Shown piece by piece: positions 42,046 to 51,161 of a DNA stretch of 64,000 bases. The position numbers and the translations under genes are program-made. The DNA comes from WJJR01 sp964440935 (GTDB lineage Bacteria; Zixibacteria; MSB-5A5; WJJR01). Location of the stretch: the NCBI GenBank assembly GCA_964440935.1, contig CAYTTY010000004.1, forward strand, positions 1 through 64,000, read 5' to 3'. The stretch's first letter is position 1. Each line of letters opens with the position of its first letter. Under the pieces are notes generated by a model. That model was not told where the DNA came from, ran no database searches, and worked only from the letters and a program-made list of their open reading frames with translations.

Positions 42046-43172
42046 ATCCGACACGACGACCACGCACCACTGTACGTGCAACACTCTTCGGCACCATTCC
42101 CGGACGCCGTGTACCGGTGTTCGTGAATGATGGTTTGGTGGATACGCTACCCGACGTGTTGGCATCGGTACATGTGCACCGGGTGTGCGAGGTGGTTACC
42201 GACCGTACTGTCGATGCCCTGTTTGGCCGTCGCGTCATGGCAGCGCTACGCAAGGGCCAATGGAAAGCGCACAAGATGGTCCTTCCGGCCGGTGAGCGGA
42301 TTAAATCGGAACGGACAATCAGATCGCTGCACGAGGCATGGTTTGAACGGAAACTCGACCGCTATACCGTCATCATTGCGCTCGGAGGCGGCACGATTGG
42401 GGATGCCGTCGGGTACGCCACCGCGACCTTCCTGCGCGGGCTGCCGCTCTGGCAGGTGCCGACGACGATTATCGGGCAGGTCGATTCGGCCATCGGTGGC
42501 AAGGTCGGCATCAATCACAAGCGGGGGAAAAACCTGATCGGCGTATTCTATCAGCCGACCGGGATCATTATCGATCCGCAGGTGCTCGAAACTCTTCCAC
42601 CGCGGGAGCGACGTTCGGGGCTCGCCGAGGTGGTAAAGTATGGTGTGATCGCCGATGCCACGTTGTTTCGACAGTGCGAGCAGTCGATAGACGCGTGGGT
42701 ATCGGGAGCGGAGAATATCCCGACGTCGACGCTTCAAACGTGTGCCCGCATCAAGTCGAAAATCGTCACGGCGGATGAGACCGACCGCGGATTGCGTCAT
42801 CATCTGAACTTCGGTCACACGCTGGGCCATGCGCTCGAACGGTGGGGCCAATACCGGCGGTTCAGGCATGGTGAGGCCATCGCAATCGGAATGGTTGCGG
42901 CCGGCTGGATGGCTCACAAACGGGGAGATTTGACAACATCCGAACTCAAACGCTTGGAGTTGGTTTGTCGTTCACTTTATCCTCGGCCATTGAAGTTGCC
43001 AAAGAGGGCTTCGGACGTGACTCAACACCTTCACAGCGACAAGAAGCGCATGGCCGGCCAGCTGCGCTGGGTGTTGCCGCACGGCATTGGCCAAGTGCGT
43101 GTTGTTGAAAATGTAACGCCGCATGAGATCAATGGGGCGCTGCGCTATTCCCTGAATCTCTTGCGCCGATAA
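42042..43172 (+). CDS. aroB: 3-dehydroquinate synthase
   Basis: 376 residues. IIALGGGTIGDAVGYATATFLRG binds NAD; TTIIGQVDSAIGGKVGINHKRGKN carries the substrate and metal ligands; GLAEVVKYGVIAD and LRHHLNFGHTLGHALE supply the zinc ligands (Glu, His, His). HSDKKRMAGQLRWVLPHGIG is the C-terminal signature. It converts DAHP to 3-dehydroquinate. The GTG start at 42042 overlaps the aroK stop; the first 20 residues (NPTRRPRTTVRATLFGTIPG) are basic and variable in the family. Confidence 0.93.
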   Translation: MNPTRRPRTTVRATLFGTIPGRRVPVFVNDGLVDTLPDVLASVHVHRVCEVVTDRTVDALFGRRVMAALRKGQWKAHKMVLPAGERIKSERTIRSLHEAWFERKLDRYTVIIALGGGTIGDAVGYATATFLRGLPLWQVPTTIIGQVDSAIGGKVGINHKRGKNLIGVFYQPTGIIIDPQVLETLPPRERRSGLAEVVKYGVIADATLFRQCEQSIDAWVSGAENIPTSTLQTCARIKSKIVTADETDRGLRHHLNFGHTLGHALERWGQYRRFRHGEAIAIGMVAAGWMAHKRGDLTTSELKRLELVCRSLYPRPLKLPKRASDVTQHLHSDKKRMAGQLRWVLPHGIGQVRVVENVTPHEINGALRYSLNLLRR

Positions 43173-43201
43173 CGAATACAGATGTTACAAGGGACGTCAT
43201 C

Positions 43202-43639
43202 ATGGCCAAACCAATTCTCGTTCTCAACGGTCCCAATTTGAATCGACTCGGCAAACGTGAACCGGAGGTGTACGGTCGTGAAACACTCGGCGAATTGAAA
43301 CAACGACTGAAAGCGCACGCCGCGCAGAAGTCGGTGTCGGTAGAGTTTGCCCAGTCGAATCATGAGGGTGAACTGATCGACCGCATTCATGCCGCTGCGG
43401 ATAGCATGCGCGGGATCATCTTCAATCCGGGTGGGTTAACACACACGTCGGTGGCATTGCGGGACGCGGTCGCGTCGGTTCCCATTCCCGTTGTTGAGGT
43501 CCATATCACGAACATCTTTGCCCGCGAACCGTTTCGGCATCAGACGATCATCACCGGCGCGTGTAACGGGATGATCGGTGGGTTGGGCACCCAAGGATAT
43601 GTCCTCGCGTTAGACTATCTGCTGAGCTTAGAGGAATAG
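43202..43639 (+). CDS. aroQ: 3-dehydroquinate dehydratase, type II
   Basis: 145 residues. ILVLNGPNLNRLGKREPEVYG contains the catalytic Arg and Tyr, QSNHEGELIDRIHAA and FNPGGLTHTSVALRDA the substrate site, and VEVHITNIFAREPFRHQT the catalytic His loop. It dehydrates 3-dehydroquinate. GACGTCATC rather than a clear Shine-Dalgarno precedes ATG 43202. It is the last gene of the trp-aro run: a GC-rich hairpin without a T-run follows, then an unrelated exporter after about 100 bp. Confidence 0.94.
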   Translation: MAKPILVLNGPNLNRLGKREPEVYGRETLGELKQRLKAHAAQKSVSVEFAQSNHEGELIDRIHAAADSMRGIIFNPGGLTHTSVALRDAVASVPIPVVEVHITNIFAREPFRHQTIITGACNGMIGGLGTQGYVLALDYLLSLEE

Positions 43640-43699
43640 CCGGGTCTCGATTCGGATTTGCTTCACTCTCAAGCAATTCCCGTCATAGATTAGCGTTCG

Positions 43700-43715
43700 C
43701 CCGCCCTCGGGCGGG
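43700..43715. terminator. GC-rich hairpin after aroQ
   Basis: CCCGCCC (43700-43706) faces GGGCGGG (43709-43715), with further G residues and no T-run. It is the only candidate transcript end between aroQ and the MATE gene. The tight loop makes it weak evidence. Confidence 0.35.
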
Positions 43716-43741
43716 GGGGTCTGTACCTGTGAGGCAGCGCT

Positions 43742-45121
43742 ATGACCGAGCCGATCCAAACGCCGGCACAACGCGATATCGAAAGTGCTCTGCGGGGCAA
43801 TCCGTACAAGGCGATTATTCGTTTGGCGTGGCCGGCGACCGTGGCGATGCTGCTGCACACGTTGTTTACGATCACCGATGCGATTTGGGTTGGACGCTTG
43901 GGCGCGGCGCCGATCGCGGCGGTGATTTCATCAAGCTTTATCGTTTGGATCACTCTCTCACTCACGGAGGTCCTGGCCACTGGCGTGGTCGCGACTGTTT
44001 CACGATCGATCGGGGCGGGCGAATTCGACAAAGCGGCTTCGATCAGCGAGGAAACCTTCCGGTTTGCGCTGCTCTACGCGGCACTGATCACCATTCTCGG
44101 TCTACTGTTTCGCGGCTCGTTGTTCGAACTGCAAGGGCTGGAGGCTGATGTCACCGCCATCGGCACGACCTACATGGGCATCTACTTCGCCGGTGCCGTG
44201 TTCGTGGTCTTCACCGAATGGGCCGGTGCGATCTTCCGGGCCGCGGGCAACACCCGCATTCCCTTCCTCGTGCATTCGTTTGCCATCGTCCTCAATGTCG
44301 TCTTAGATCCGTTCTTGATCTTCGGTTGGGGGCCGTTTCCCGCATGGGGGGCGGCGGGAGCAGCGGTCGCCACGGTGATTGCCTATGCCGTTGGGTCGGG
44401 AATCGCCGTAGTCTTTCTGCTTCAGGAGCGCTTGCCCTTCCCGTTCCGGATGCGCCCGTTCGGGACAGTCGATTGGCCGCGCATGTGGCGAATTGTCATG
44501 ATCGGTGTGCCGATCTCGGCGGCGTGGATCGTGTTTTCGACGGTCTATTTGTTTGTCAATCGGATCACCGCCCAGTTCGGGACCGAGGCAGTGGCGGCGC
44601 TGGGTATCGGTAATCGAATCGAGTCGATCAACTACCTGATTTCGTACGGGTTCTCCATTTCAGTGGCCACCTTGGTCGGGCAAAACCTGGGCAACAATAA
44701 TCCTCAACGAGCCAAGGAACTCGCTTTCAAGGCGGTCGGCATGGTCAGCGCTTTCACGGGATTGATGACCGTGATCTTCCTGGTTTTCCCGGAGACGTTA
44801 ATGCGGGTGTTTATCGATGATCCCGACGTGCTGGCCGCAGGGAAAAATTACGTCCGCATTTTGGCGATCTCTCAGATCATGATGGCTTGGGAAGTGGTCT
44901 TCGAAGGCGGGTTCGTCGGGGCCGGCAATACCTTGCCGCCAATGCTGGTCGGCATTCCGGGGGCGATTGCGCGCATTCCGCTGGCGTGGTTTCTGGCGGT
45001 CTATCTGGGGCTTGGCGTTGATGGGGTCTGGTGGACCATCACGGCGACAACGGTACTGAAGGGGACGACCCTTTTGGTGTGGTTTTCGCTGGGACGCTGG
45101 AAACGGCATCGTGTGCTCTGA
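43742..45121 (+). CDS. MATE-family efflux transporter
   Basis: 459 residues, about 12 membrane helices in two similar halves. IIRLAWPATVAMLLHTLFTITDAIWVGRLG is the classic MATE N-terminus (polar residues in TM1), with GNTRIPFLVHS and a repeated GIGNRIESINYLISYGFSISVATLVGQNLG unit in the second half. These antiporters expel cationic drugs or metabolites using Na+ or H+. It follows aroQ by 102 bp. Substrate unknown; it may be transcribed on its own. Confidence 0.9.
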   Translation: MTEPIQTPAQRDIESALRGNPYKAIIRLAWPATVAMLLHTLFTITDAIWVGRLGAAPIAAVISSSFIVWITLSLTEVLATGVVATVSRSIGAGEFDKAASISEETFRFALLYAALITILGLLFRGSLFELQGLEADVTAIGTTYMGIYFAGAVFVVFTEWAGAIFRAAGNTRIPFLVHSFAIVLNVVLDPFLIFGWGPFPAWGAAGAAVATVIAYAVGSGIAVVFLLQERLPFPFRMRPFGTVDWPRMWRIVMIGVPISAAWIVFSTVYLFVNRITAQFGTEAVAALGIGNRIESINYLISYGFSISVATLVGQNLGNNNPQRAKELAFKAVGMVSAFTGLMTVIFLVFPETLMRVFIDDPDVLAAGKNYVRILAISQIMMAWEVVFEGGFVGAGNTLPPMLVGIPGAIARIPLAWFLAVYLGLGVDGVWWTITATTVLKGTTLLVWFSLGRWKRHRVL

Positions 45122-45171
45122 GACCACTTTCACATCTTGGTCTCATCCTGGTTCACCCGTATTGTTGGGGC

Positions 45172-46140
45172 ATGAGTAACGTATCGGAAGCCACGGGTAC
45201 GGGATGGGTCTATTGCGATGACTTCCTGCGACATAATGCCGCAATCAGCCATCCGGAGCACCCCGATCGTTTGCGTGCCATTCACCAGGGCCTGACAGAC
45301 AGCGGTCTGCTGCAGCAATTACAACCCGTATCATTCGAGCCGCTTGACGACAGTGAACTCATGCGTGTCCACACGCGCCAGCACCTGGCAACGGTGGATA
45401 GCTCCGAGAATCGCTATCTCGATCCCGACACCTATGTCGGCGAAGGGTCACCGTCGATTGCCCGTCTGGCGGCAGGCGGAGTGGTTGCAGGGGCGCGGGC
45501 CGTTTGGAATGGGAACGTCCGCAATGCCTTTTGTACGATCCGTCCGCCGGGACATCATGCACTCTGGGATCGGGCGATGGGCTTCTGTCTGTTCAACAAC
45601 ATCGCCATTACGGCGCAGGCCATTCTGGCCGATGCACCCAGTGCCAGCGTGATGATTCTCGACTGGGATGTGCATCATGGAAACGGCACACAGGCGATAT
45701 TCTACGAGGACGCCTCTGTGCTGTACACCTCCCTCCACCAGTATCCCTTTTACCCCGGTACCGGTTCCAATTCTGAGATTGGCCGAGGTGTGGGTACAGG
45801 GTATACGGCCAATGTGCCACTTCAGGCCGGTTCCGGTGATACAGAGTTCCTATCGGCTATTGAGATGCTGTTCGACGTTCACGGTGTAACATTTGCGCCG
45901 GACATTCTTTTGATATCATGTGGGTTTGATGCCCACCGGCTCGATCCATTGGCCAATCTCGACGTGTCGACCGACGCGTTCGGTGAGGCCACGAGGATGG
46001 CCGTGCAATTTGCTGAAGAGGTCTGTAACGGCCGTCTTGTATCAGTGCTCGAGGGCGGATACAGCACGCAGGTACTGTCCGAAGCCGCAGCCGTCCATGT
46101 TCGTGAATTACTGGGCGCGTCAATGGGTAAAACAGAATGA
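45172..46140 (+). CDS. Histone deacetylase-family protein (acetoin utilisation/acetylpolyamine deacetylase-like)
   Basis: 322 residues of the arginase/deacetylase fold. HPEHPDRLRAIHQGL is the N-terminal signature, RPPGHHALWDRAMGFCLFNN carries the paired catalytic histidines, DWDVHHGNGTQAIFY the zinc ligands (Asp, His), SLHQYPFYPGTG the substrate rim and LISCGFDAHRLDPLA the last zinc Asp. GYSTQVL near the end fits the catalytic Tyr loop. It removes acetyl groups from small molecules or protein lysine. ATG 45172 gives the family start. The open frame extends 47 codons back into the preceding MATE gene, which is rejected. Confidence 0.92.
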   Translation: MSNVSEATGTGWVYCDDFLRHNAAISHPEHPDRLRAIHQGLTDSGLLQQLQPVSFEPLDDSELMRVHTRQHLATVDSSENRYLDPDTYVGEGSPSIARLAAGGVVAGARAVWNGNVRNAFCTIRPPGHHALWDRAMGFCLFNNIAITAQAILADAPSASVMILDWDVHHGNGTQAIFYEDASVLYTSLHQYPFYPGTGSNSEIGRGVGTGYTANVPLQAGSGDTEFLSAIEMLFDVHGVTFAPDILLISCGFDAHRLDPLANLDVSTDAFGEATRMAVQFAEEVCNGRLVSVLEGGYSTQVLSEAAAVHVRELLGASMGKTE

Positions 46141-46177
46141 GGGAATATGTTGAAGGTCCTGTGTTCTGTTTCGCGTA

Positions 46178-46200
46178 GGGTGCGGCTAAGAGCCGCACCC
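46178..46200. repeat. GGGTGCGGCT palindrome
   Basis: GGGTGCGGCT and AGCCGCACCC form a perfect 10-bp stem with a 3-nt loop in the spacer between the deacetylase and the transsulfuration enzyme. It could end the upstream transcript, but no T-run follows. Confidence 0.5.
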
Positions 46201-46327
46201 ACGCGAGGTACCGCACCAACGCAGGGTTATGTGATTATCGCAAGAGCGTATGAGAGCCGATTTGAACTGTCAAGATGGATTCTTCAACACATCGGAGGCG
46301 TGGGGATACAGAGGGGAGATTTGACCA

Positions 46328-47506
46328 TTGACGGCTGAGAGGAAACGACGCGACGGGACGGTTTGTGCCGGTGCCGATGAGCACTACGAGCGCGGCGCGG
46401 TAGTTCCGCCGATCTATCAAACTGCGAACTTCCGATTTGATAACACCGAACAGGTTGCCGCCGTCGCACGCGGCGAATCGGATCACTTGATCTACACGCG
46501 CTACGGTAACCCCACAATCGAAGCGGTCGAACAGCGTATTGCCCAACTGGAAGGAGGACAGAGAGCCTTCGCATTCGCCGCCGGACAGGCGGCAACCAGT
46601 GCGTGGTGCTACGCGCACCTGCGTCCGGGCGACCGGTTTGTCGTGTCGAATCGCCTCTATGGCGGTACCGTTGCCTACATGAATGACTGCCTGGTGCCGT
46701 TTGGCATCGCCATCGATCAGGTCGATTTCACCGATCACGACGCGGTCGGCCGCGCACTGGATGGCGCCACGGCCTGCTGGTTTGAAACACCAACCAATCC
46801 GACCACGCAAATCATCGACGGGTCCGCCATCGCGGCACTGTGTCGAAAACATGGAGTGCTGTCGGCGGTCGACAATACGTTCGCCACGCCGATCAATCAG
46901 AAGCCATTTGACTGGGGAATCGATTGGGTGATGCACTCGGTCACCAAGTATCTCAACGGTCATGGTGATTTGATCGGCGGCATGCTCGTGGCGCGACATG
47001 GTATCAGCACCGACGCCGTCGCCGCCCTCCGGAAAAACACCGGTGGCATCATGGATCCGCATGCCGCGTTTCTGCTGCACCGTGGTTTACGTACGCTTGT
47101 CGTGCGTGTCGAGCGTCATAATGCCAATGCCCTCGCTCTTGCACGGCATCTGAATAAGCACGACAAGGTCGAACAGACGTATTATCCGGGCCTTGAGGAT
47201 GATCCGGGCCATGTGATGGCGAAACGTCAGATGCGCGGATTTGGCGGCATTGTCGCGGTGGACATTTACGACGGATTCGATGCGGCCGCGCGATTCATCG
47301 ACAATTTACAGGTGATCGTCAATGCAACATCGCTTGGGGGAACCGAATCGTTGGTATCGATGCCCGTGCTAACATCGCATACGCGTGCGACGCCCGAGGA
47401 GCGGGCGATGTCGCGAGTCACCGATCAGACTGTGCGCATTTCGGTGGGCATCGAGGATATCGACGATCTGATTGACGATGTCGACAACGCACTGAAGGCG
47501 GTGTAA
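46328..47506 (+). CDS. Cys/Met-metabolism PLP enzyme (cystathionine gamma-synthase/lyase or methionine gamma-lyase)
   Basis: 392 residues of the transsulfuration family. GAVVPPIYQTANFRFD at the start, YTRYGNPTIEAVEQRIAQLEGG, FAAGQAATSAW, FETPTNPTTQIID, DNTFATPINQKP, the PLP lysine in HSVTKYLNGHGDLIGG and the C-terminal NATSLGGTESLVSMPVLTSH are all present. Members differ only subtly, so synthase, lyase and gamma-lyase cannot be separated by eye. The start is TTG 46328 with a strong GAGGGGAG site 9 nt upstream. The preceding spacer holds a palindrome. Confidence 0.88.
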   Translation: MTAERKRRDGTVCAGADEHYERGAVVPPIYQTANFRFDNTEQVAAVARGESDHLIYTRYGNPTIEAVEQRIAQLEGGQRAFAFAAGQAATSAWCYAHLRPGDRFVVSNRLYGGTVAYMNDCLVPFGIAIDQVDFTDHDAVGRALDGATACWFETPTNPTTQIIDGSAIAALCRKHGVLSAVDNTFATPINQKPFDWGIDWVMHSVTKYLNGHGDLIGGMLVARHGISTDAVAALRKNTGGIMDPHAAFLLHRGLRTLVVRVERHNANALALARHLNKHDKVEQTYYPGLEDDPGHVMAKRQMRGFGGIVAVDIYDGFDAAARFIDNLQVIVNATSLGGTESLVSMPVLTSHTRATPEERAMSRVTDQTVRISVGIEDIDDLIDDVDNALKAV

Positions 47507-47558
47507 ACCGGAAACGGAACATGACAGCGACTACGAAGATCGAAGGGCCATCGGCGCC

Positions 47559-50500
47559 ATGACGACCTGGGGACTGCGATTTGTGCGACTGTGCGGTGCC
47601 CTAATGATCACAGGCGCGGTCATCACCCCGTGCGTTGTGAACGCCCAGGACAGCCAACCGTTAATCCTCGAATACGCTGATTCGTCCGAGGTGCTCCAGG
47701 CCCAGGGGGAGACCGAATATCATCTGTTCGGCAACGTGCAATTCCGGCAGGGCGACACCCGTCTGACGAGCGACCGTGCGGTTTGGAAACAGGACAGCGG
47801 CACCGTATGGTTTCGCGGCCACGTGTTGATTCAGCAGCCGAAGCGGTTTCTGCGGGCGGACCGCGTGTTCTACGACCGTCATGTTCGCTCGTTTATTGCC
47901 TACGATTCCGTCACCGTGGAAGATACCGCACAGGCGTTTTCACTGCATGGCGAGCGAGTTCGCTTTGATCGCAACGCGGAGGTTGCGTACGCCGATTCGT
48001 CGCCGGTGATGCTCTACGATTTTCTATTAGACTCCGCCCAGCAGACGATCATTGTCGCCGACACCTTGATTTTCAAGAAGTTCGACCGCAGCGGTACGGC
48101 GTTGGGATCCGTTCGTGTGTACAAGGATGACTGGCGGGGCACCGGCGATTACGGTGAGATCTGGCCCGATTCCGGATTGGCGATGCTGACCGGTGATCCC
48201 GAAGCCAGGGGTCTCGGCGGAACCATCAGCGGCGACACGTTGTATTTGTACTATCGCGGCCAGACGGTCGAGCGCGTGCAGGCGCGTGGCAATACCAGCG
48301 GCTCCTATCAGGACACGTCGCTGACCACCGGTGGTCAGAATCTGATTCGGGGTGATGTTGCTGATTTCTTCATCACCAAAGACACCCTGCGCGCGATTCG
48401 CGTGGTCGGCGAGGCCTACACCGACTACGATCCCGGCGAACCCGGCGGCGGTCATAACAATGCATCGGGTGACTCACTCTGGTTGGACTTTGATCGAGGG
48501 CAATTGGATGCCGTGACCATTCGCGGCGGATCGCAGGGAACGTATCGTGCACCGAGAGAGGATGTGGGCGAGGATACGGTCACGTATTCGGCGGAGACGA
48601 TTGTCTTTGTGCCCGATTCGAATCGAATCGATCTAATCACGTCCTCACAACTGAACTACCACGAGGTTCAGCTCGATGCCGGGCGCATCTCCTACTGGAC
48701 CGATGCGAGGCAATTGAAGGCGCGTCCGCTGCCTCCGGACACGGCGTCGGAAGAACTCAAGCAACGGCCGGAATTGGCGGATGCCGAGCAGGTGGTGGTG
48801 GGTGATACACTCACCTACGACATCGATTCGCGCCGTGGACGCATCTGGGGCTCGAAAACCGATTTCGAGGGTGGCTACTACCGGGGCAAGGATTTTCGCA
48901 AATTCACTGATGAGGTGTTCTTCGTCAGTGAGGGCGTGTACACGACCTGCGAGCTGGACGATCCCCATTTCGGTTTTGAAAGCAAAGACATGGTTGTCAT
49001 TCGTGACGACAAAGTGATCGCGCGTCCGGTGGTGATGCGCATCGGTGAACTGCCGACGTTTTATCTGCCGTACTATGTGTTTCCCATTCGCCGCGGACGG
49101 CACTCGGGCTTTCTGCCGCTGCGGTTCGGCAATTTCGAGCAGGGGAATCGATTCATTTCAAATGTTGGCTACTACTGGGCGGCGTCGGACTACGTCGATA
49201 TCGAGGGCGCATTTGATTTCAACGAGGAAACGGGAATTCTGCTGCGCACGGGCATCAACTATGCCTTGCGCTATAAGTTTCACGGTTCGGTGAACGCGTC
49301 GTACGCACGCGAGACTCGGCTGCTGAACACCGGACGGACGCGTCGGACGATCTGGCGGCTGCAGGGAAACCACCAGCAGACCTTATCGGAGACGGCATCA
49401 CTGTCGGGGAACATGAACTTTCTGTCCGACAAGAGCTACTATGACGATTATGTCTACAACCCCGACGACCGTCGCAACCGGACACTGACGTCACAGTTGA
49501 ATTTCAGCAAACGGTTCTCGAAAGCGTCGTTGTCGGTCGGTTTGCGCGCAACGGAGAATCTCGACACCGAAAACCGGACGCGTCAATTGCCGCAGGCGTC
49601 GTTGAACTTCTATCAGTGGCGTCCGTTTCAGCCGGACTCCGGCCAGGAGACACGCTGGTATCACAACGGGTATGTCGGCTACAGCACCGATCTCAATCAT
49701 TACATCAACCGTTTCATCGACACTAAGACATTGACGGAAGCCGACACGACGGTGATCGACTCGACGGAAGTTAAACGGCACTATGCCACCATGACGCATC
49801 GTGGATCGTTCCGTTTTCCGCAACGGTTGTTTACGAACATCACCGTATCGCCGTCGGCGTCGTTCCAGGAAACGTGGTATTACGTGTTCGACTCGCGCCT
49901 GGCGCGCGAACAGGGCATACCGGTGGAAGATCCGGGCCGCCGGCTGTCGGGCTCGGTCGGCATCAGTTCCAATACCAATGTCTACGGATTTGTCTATCCG
50001 CGGCTATTTGGTATTTCGGCAATCCGTCACACCCTGTCGCCAAGTGTCAGCTACTCGTTCACTCCGGCGGTGACGCAGAACGACGAGTTGAGATCATTTA
50101 CGGGCGCGGGAGGCGGATCGTCGCGGCGCGCACAGGCTGTTTCACTCAGCCTTAACCATGTGTTTGACGCAAAGATGGGCGCGGGAGAAGAGGAGCGAAA
50201 GGTCTCTTTGTTCAACGCCAATATGTCGACCAGTTACAATTTCGAGGCGAAAACCAATAGATGGTCCAACCTTCGTGCGAGCGTGCGCACCAATCTGGCC
50301 AGCCGTCTTGATCTGTCAGCCGATGCCACTTGGGATCCATACAATGAACAGACGGGCGATTTGGATTGGCTCAGTGCCCGGCTGTTGAATTTCGGCCTGA
50401 GTGCGGCAGCGAGTTTGACCGGGAAGGGCTCGGCCTTCTCCGCCGTGACGGGTTTTGACGAAGGTCTGGATGATTCCCTGTATACCTCCGGTGAGTTACC

Positions 50501-50825
50501 GTTCAACGTCTCGTTGTCGTATCGCTACGATCAACGCTACAGCCAGTTCTTCGGGATTTCCAAGACCCACTGGATCAGTGCGCGCGTCGATATCGAACCA
50601 TCGGACAACTGGTCGGTCTCGATGCAAAATCGATACGACTGGGTGAGCAAGAGAATTACCGATCAGACGTTTACGTTCTCACGCGATTTGCATTGCTGGC
50701 ACGCCCGGTTCACGTGGCGTCCCGGTGGCTCGGGTCAGGGATATTACTTCATGATCGGCGTGAAGGACATTCCCGACATTCGGATCACCCGTTCTGAGAG
50801 CGGTTTGCGTGGGGCGTTGTTTTAG
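47559..50825 (+). CDS. lptD: LptD-like LPS-assembly outer-membrane protein
   Basis: 1088 residues, larger than E. coli LptD (784). A signal peptide (about 1-29, ending VVNAQ) precedes an extended OstA/LptA-type jellyroll (YHLFGNVQFRQGDTRLTSDRAVW; repeated units to about residue 480). The beta-barrel part follows (PTFYLPYYVFPIRRGRHSGFLPLRFGNFEQGNRFISNVGYYWA, the conserved LptD lock motif). It inserts lipopolysaccharide into the outer leaflet. ATG 47559 is 52 bp after the transsulfuration gene. No paired cysteines as in E. coli LptD are obvious. It implies an LPS-bearing outer membrane. Confidence 0.85.
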   Translation: MTTWGLRFVRLCGALMITGAVITPCVVNAQDSQPLILEYADSSEVLQAQGETEYHLFGNVQFRQGDTRLTSDRAVWKQDSGTVWFRGHVLIQQPKRFLRADRVFYDRHVRSFIAYDSVTVEDTAQAFSLHGERVRFDRNAEVAYADSSPVMLYDFLLDSAQQTIIVADTLIFKKFDRSGTALGSVRVYKDDWRGTGDYGEIWPDSGLAMLTGDPEARGLGGTISGDTLYLYYRGQTVERVQARGNTSGSYQDTSLTTGGQNLIRGDVADFFITKDTLRAIRVVGEAYTDYDPGEPGGGHNNASGDSLWLDFDRGQLDAVTIRGGSQGTYRAPREDVGEDTVTYSAETIVFVPDSNRIDLITSSQLNYHEVQLDAGRISYWTDARQLKARPLPPDTASEELKQRPELADAEQVVVGDTLTYDIDSRRGRIWGSKTDFEGGYYRGKDFRKFTDEVFFVSEGVYTTCELDDPHFGFESKDMVVIRDDKVIARPVVMRIGELPTFYLPYYVFPIRRGRHSGFLPLRFGNFEQGNRFISNVGYYWAASDYVDIEGAFDFNEETGILLRTGINYALRYKFHGSVNASYARETRLLNTGRTRRTIWRLQGNHQQTLSETASLSGNMNFLSDKSYYDDYVYNPDDRRNRTLTSQLNFSKRFSKASLSVGLRATENLDTENRTRQLPQASLNFYQWRPFQPDSGQETRWYHNGYVGYSTDLNHYINRFIDTKTLTEADTTVIDSTEVKRHYATMTHRGSFRFPQRLFTNITVSPSASFQETWYYVFDSRLAREQGIPVEDPGRRLSGSVGISSNTNVYGFVYPRLFGISAIRHTLSPSVSYSFTPAVTQNDELRSFTGAGGGSSRRAQAVSLSLNHVFDAKMGAGEEERKVSLFNANMSTSYNFEAKTNRWSNLRASVRTNLASRLDLSADATWDPYNEQTGDLDWLSARLLNFGLSAAASLTGKGSAFSAVTGFDEGLDDSLYTSGELPFNVSLSYRYDQRYSQFFGISKTHWISARVDIEPSDNWSVSMQNRYDWVSKRITDQTFTFSRDLHCWHARFTWRPGGSGQGYYFMIGVKDIPDIRITRSESGLRGALF

Positions 50826-50832
50826 CATCGTA

Positions 50833-50854
50833 CCACGGGCGTCCACGCCCGTGG
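50833..50854. repeat. CCACGGGCGT palindrome, copy 1
   Basis: A perfect 10-bp stem, CCACGGGCGT with ACGCCCGTGG and a 2-nt loop, 7 bp after lptD. A near-identical 9-bp version with the same flanking GTA lies at 57223-57244, 8 bp after another stop codon. Confidence 0.65.
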
Positions 50855-50870
50855 CGCACAACCCGGCAAT

Positions 50871-50947
50871 GTAGCTCAGGAGCACGGCGCGTCTGGACGC
50901 GTCACAATATTCCAGACCGCTTGTGCGCCGGGCTCCTGAGACCGGCG
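50871..50947. repeat. CTCAGGAGC inverted-repeat element, copy A
   Basis: Arms CTCAGGAGCACGGCGC (50875-50890) and GCGCCGGGCTCCTGAG (50925-50940) pair except for one mismatch around about 34 nt. It starts GTAG and ends ACCGGCG. Two closer relatives lie at 60627 and 60735. A separate palindrome at 50970-51000, ending CACCTGAGCTACA, shows the same end sequence inverted. Confidence 0.75.
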
Positions 50948-51161
50948 TTCGTATTGCGCGGGGGATGTCAGGTGCCCCGCGCGGTGCACCTGAGCTACAA
51001 TTTCGTGATTGCGTAGGGCCGTTTATCCCCGGGCCATGGCCGAGGACGGCCATCGTACGGCATTTCCCGGTTGACAGCCCTGTCTCTTCGGCATTGTTTA
51101 CCGATTGGTCCTAGGGGGGACCGAACGGCATTATCATTCGGACAGGGAAGGGGCCGCTTCT

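Noticed and set aside
50871..50885. tRNA-like text GTAGCTCAGGAG
   Set aside because: It resembles a tRNA D-arm by chance; no anticodon arm, T-arm or acceptor stem follows. It is part of the inverted-repeat element.
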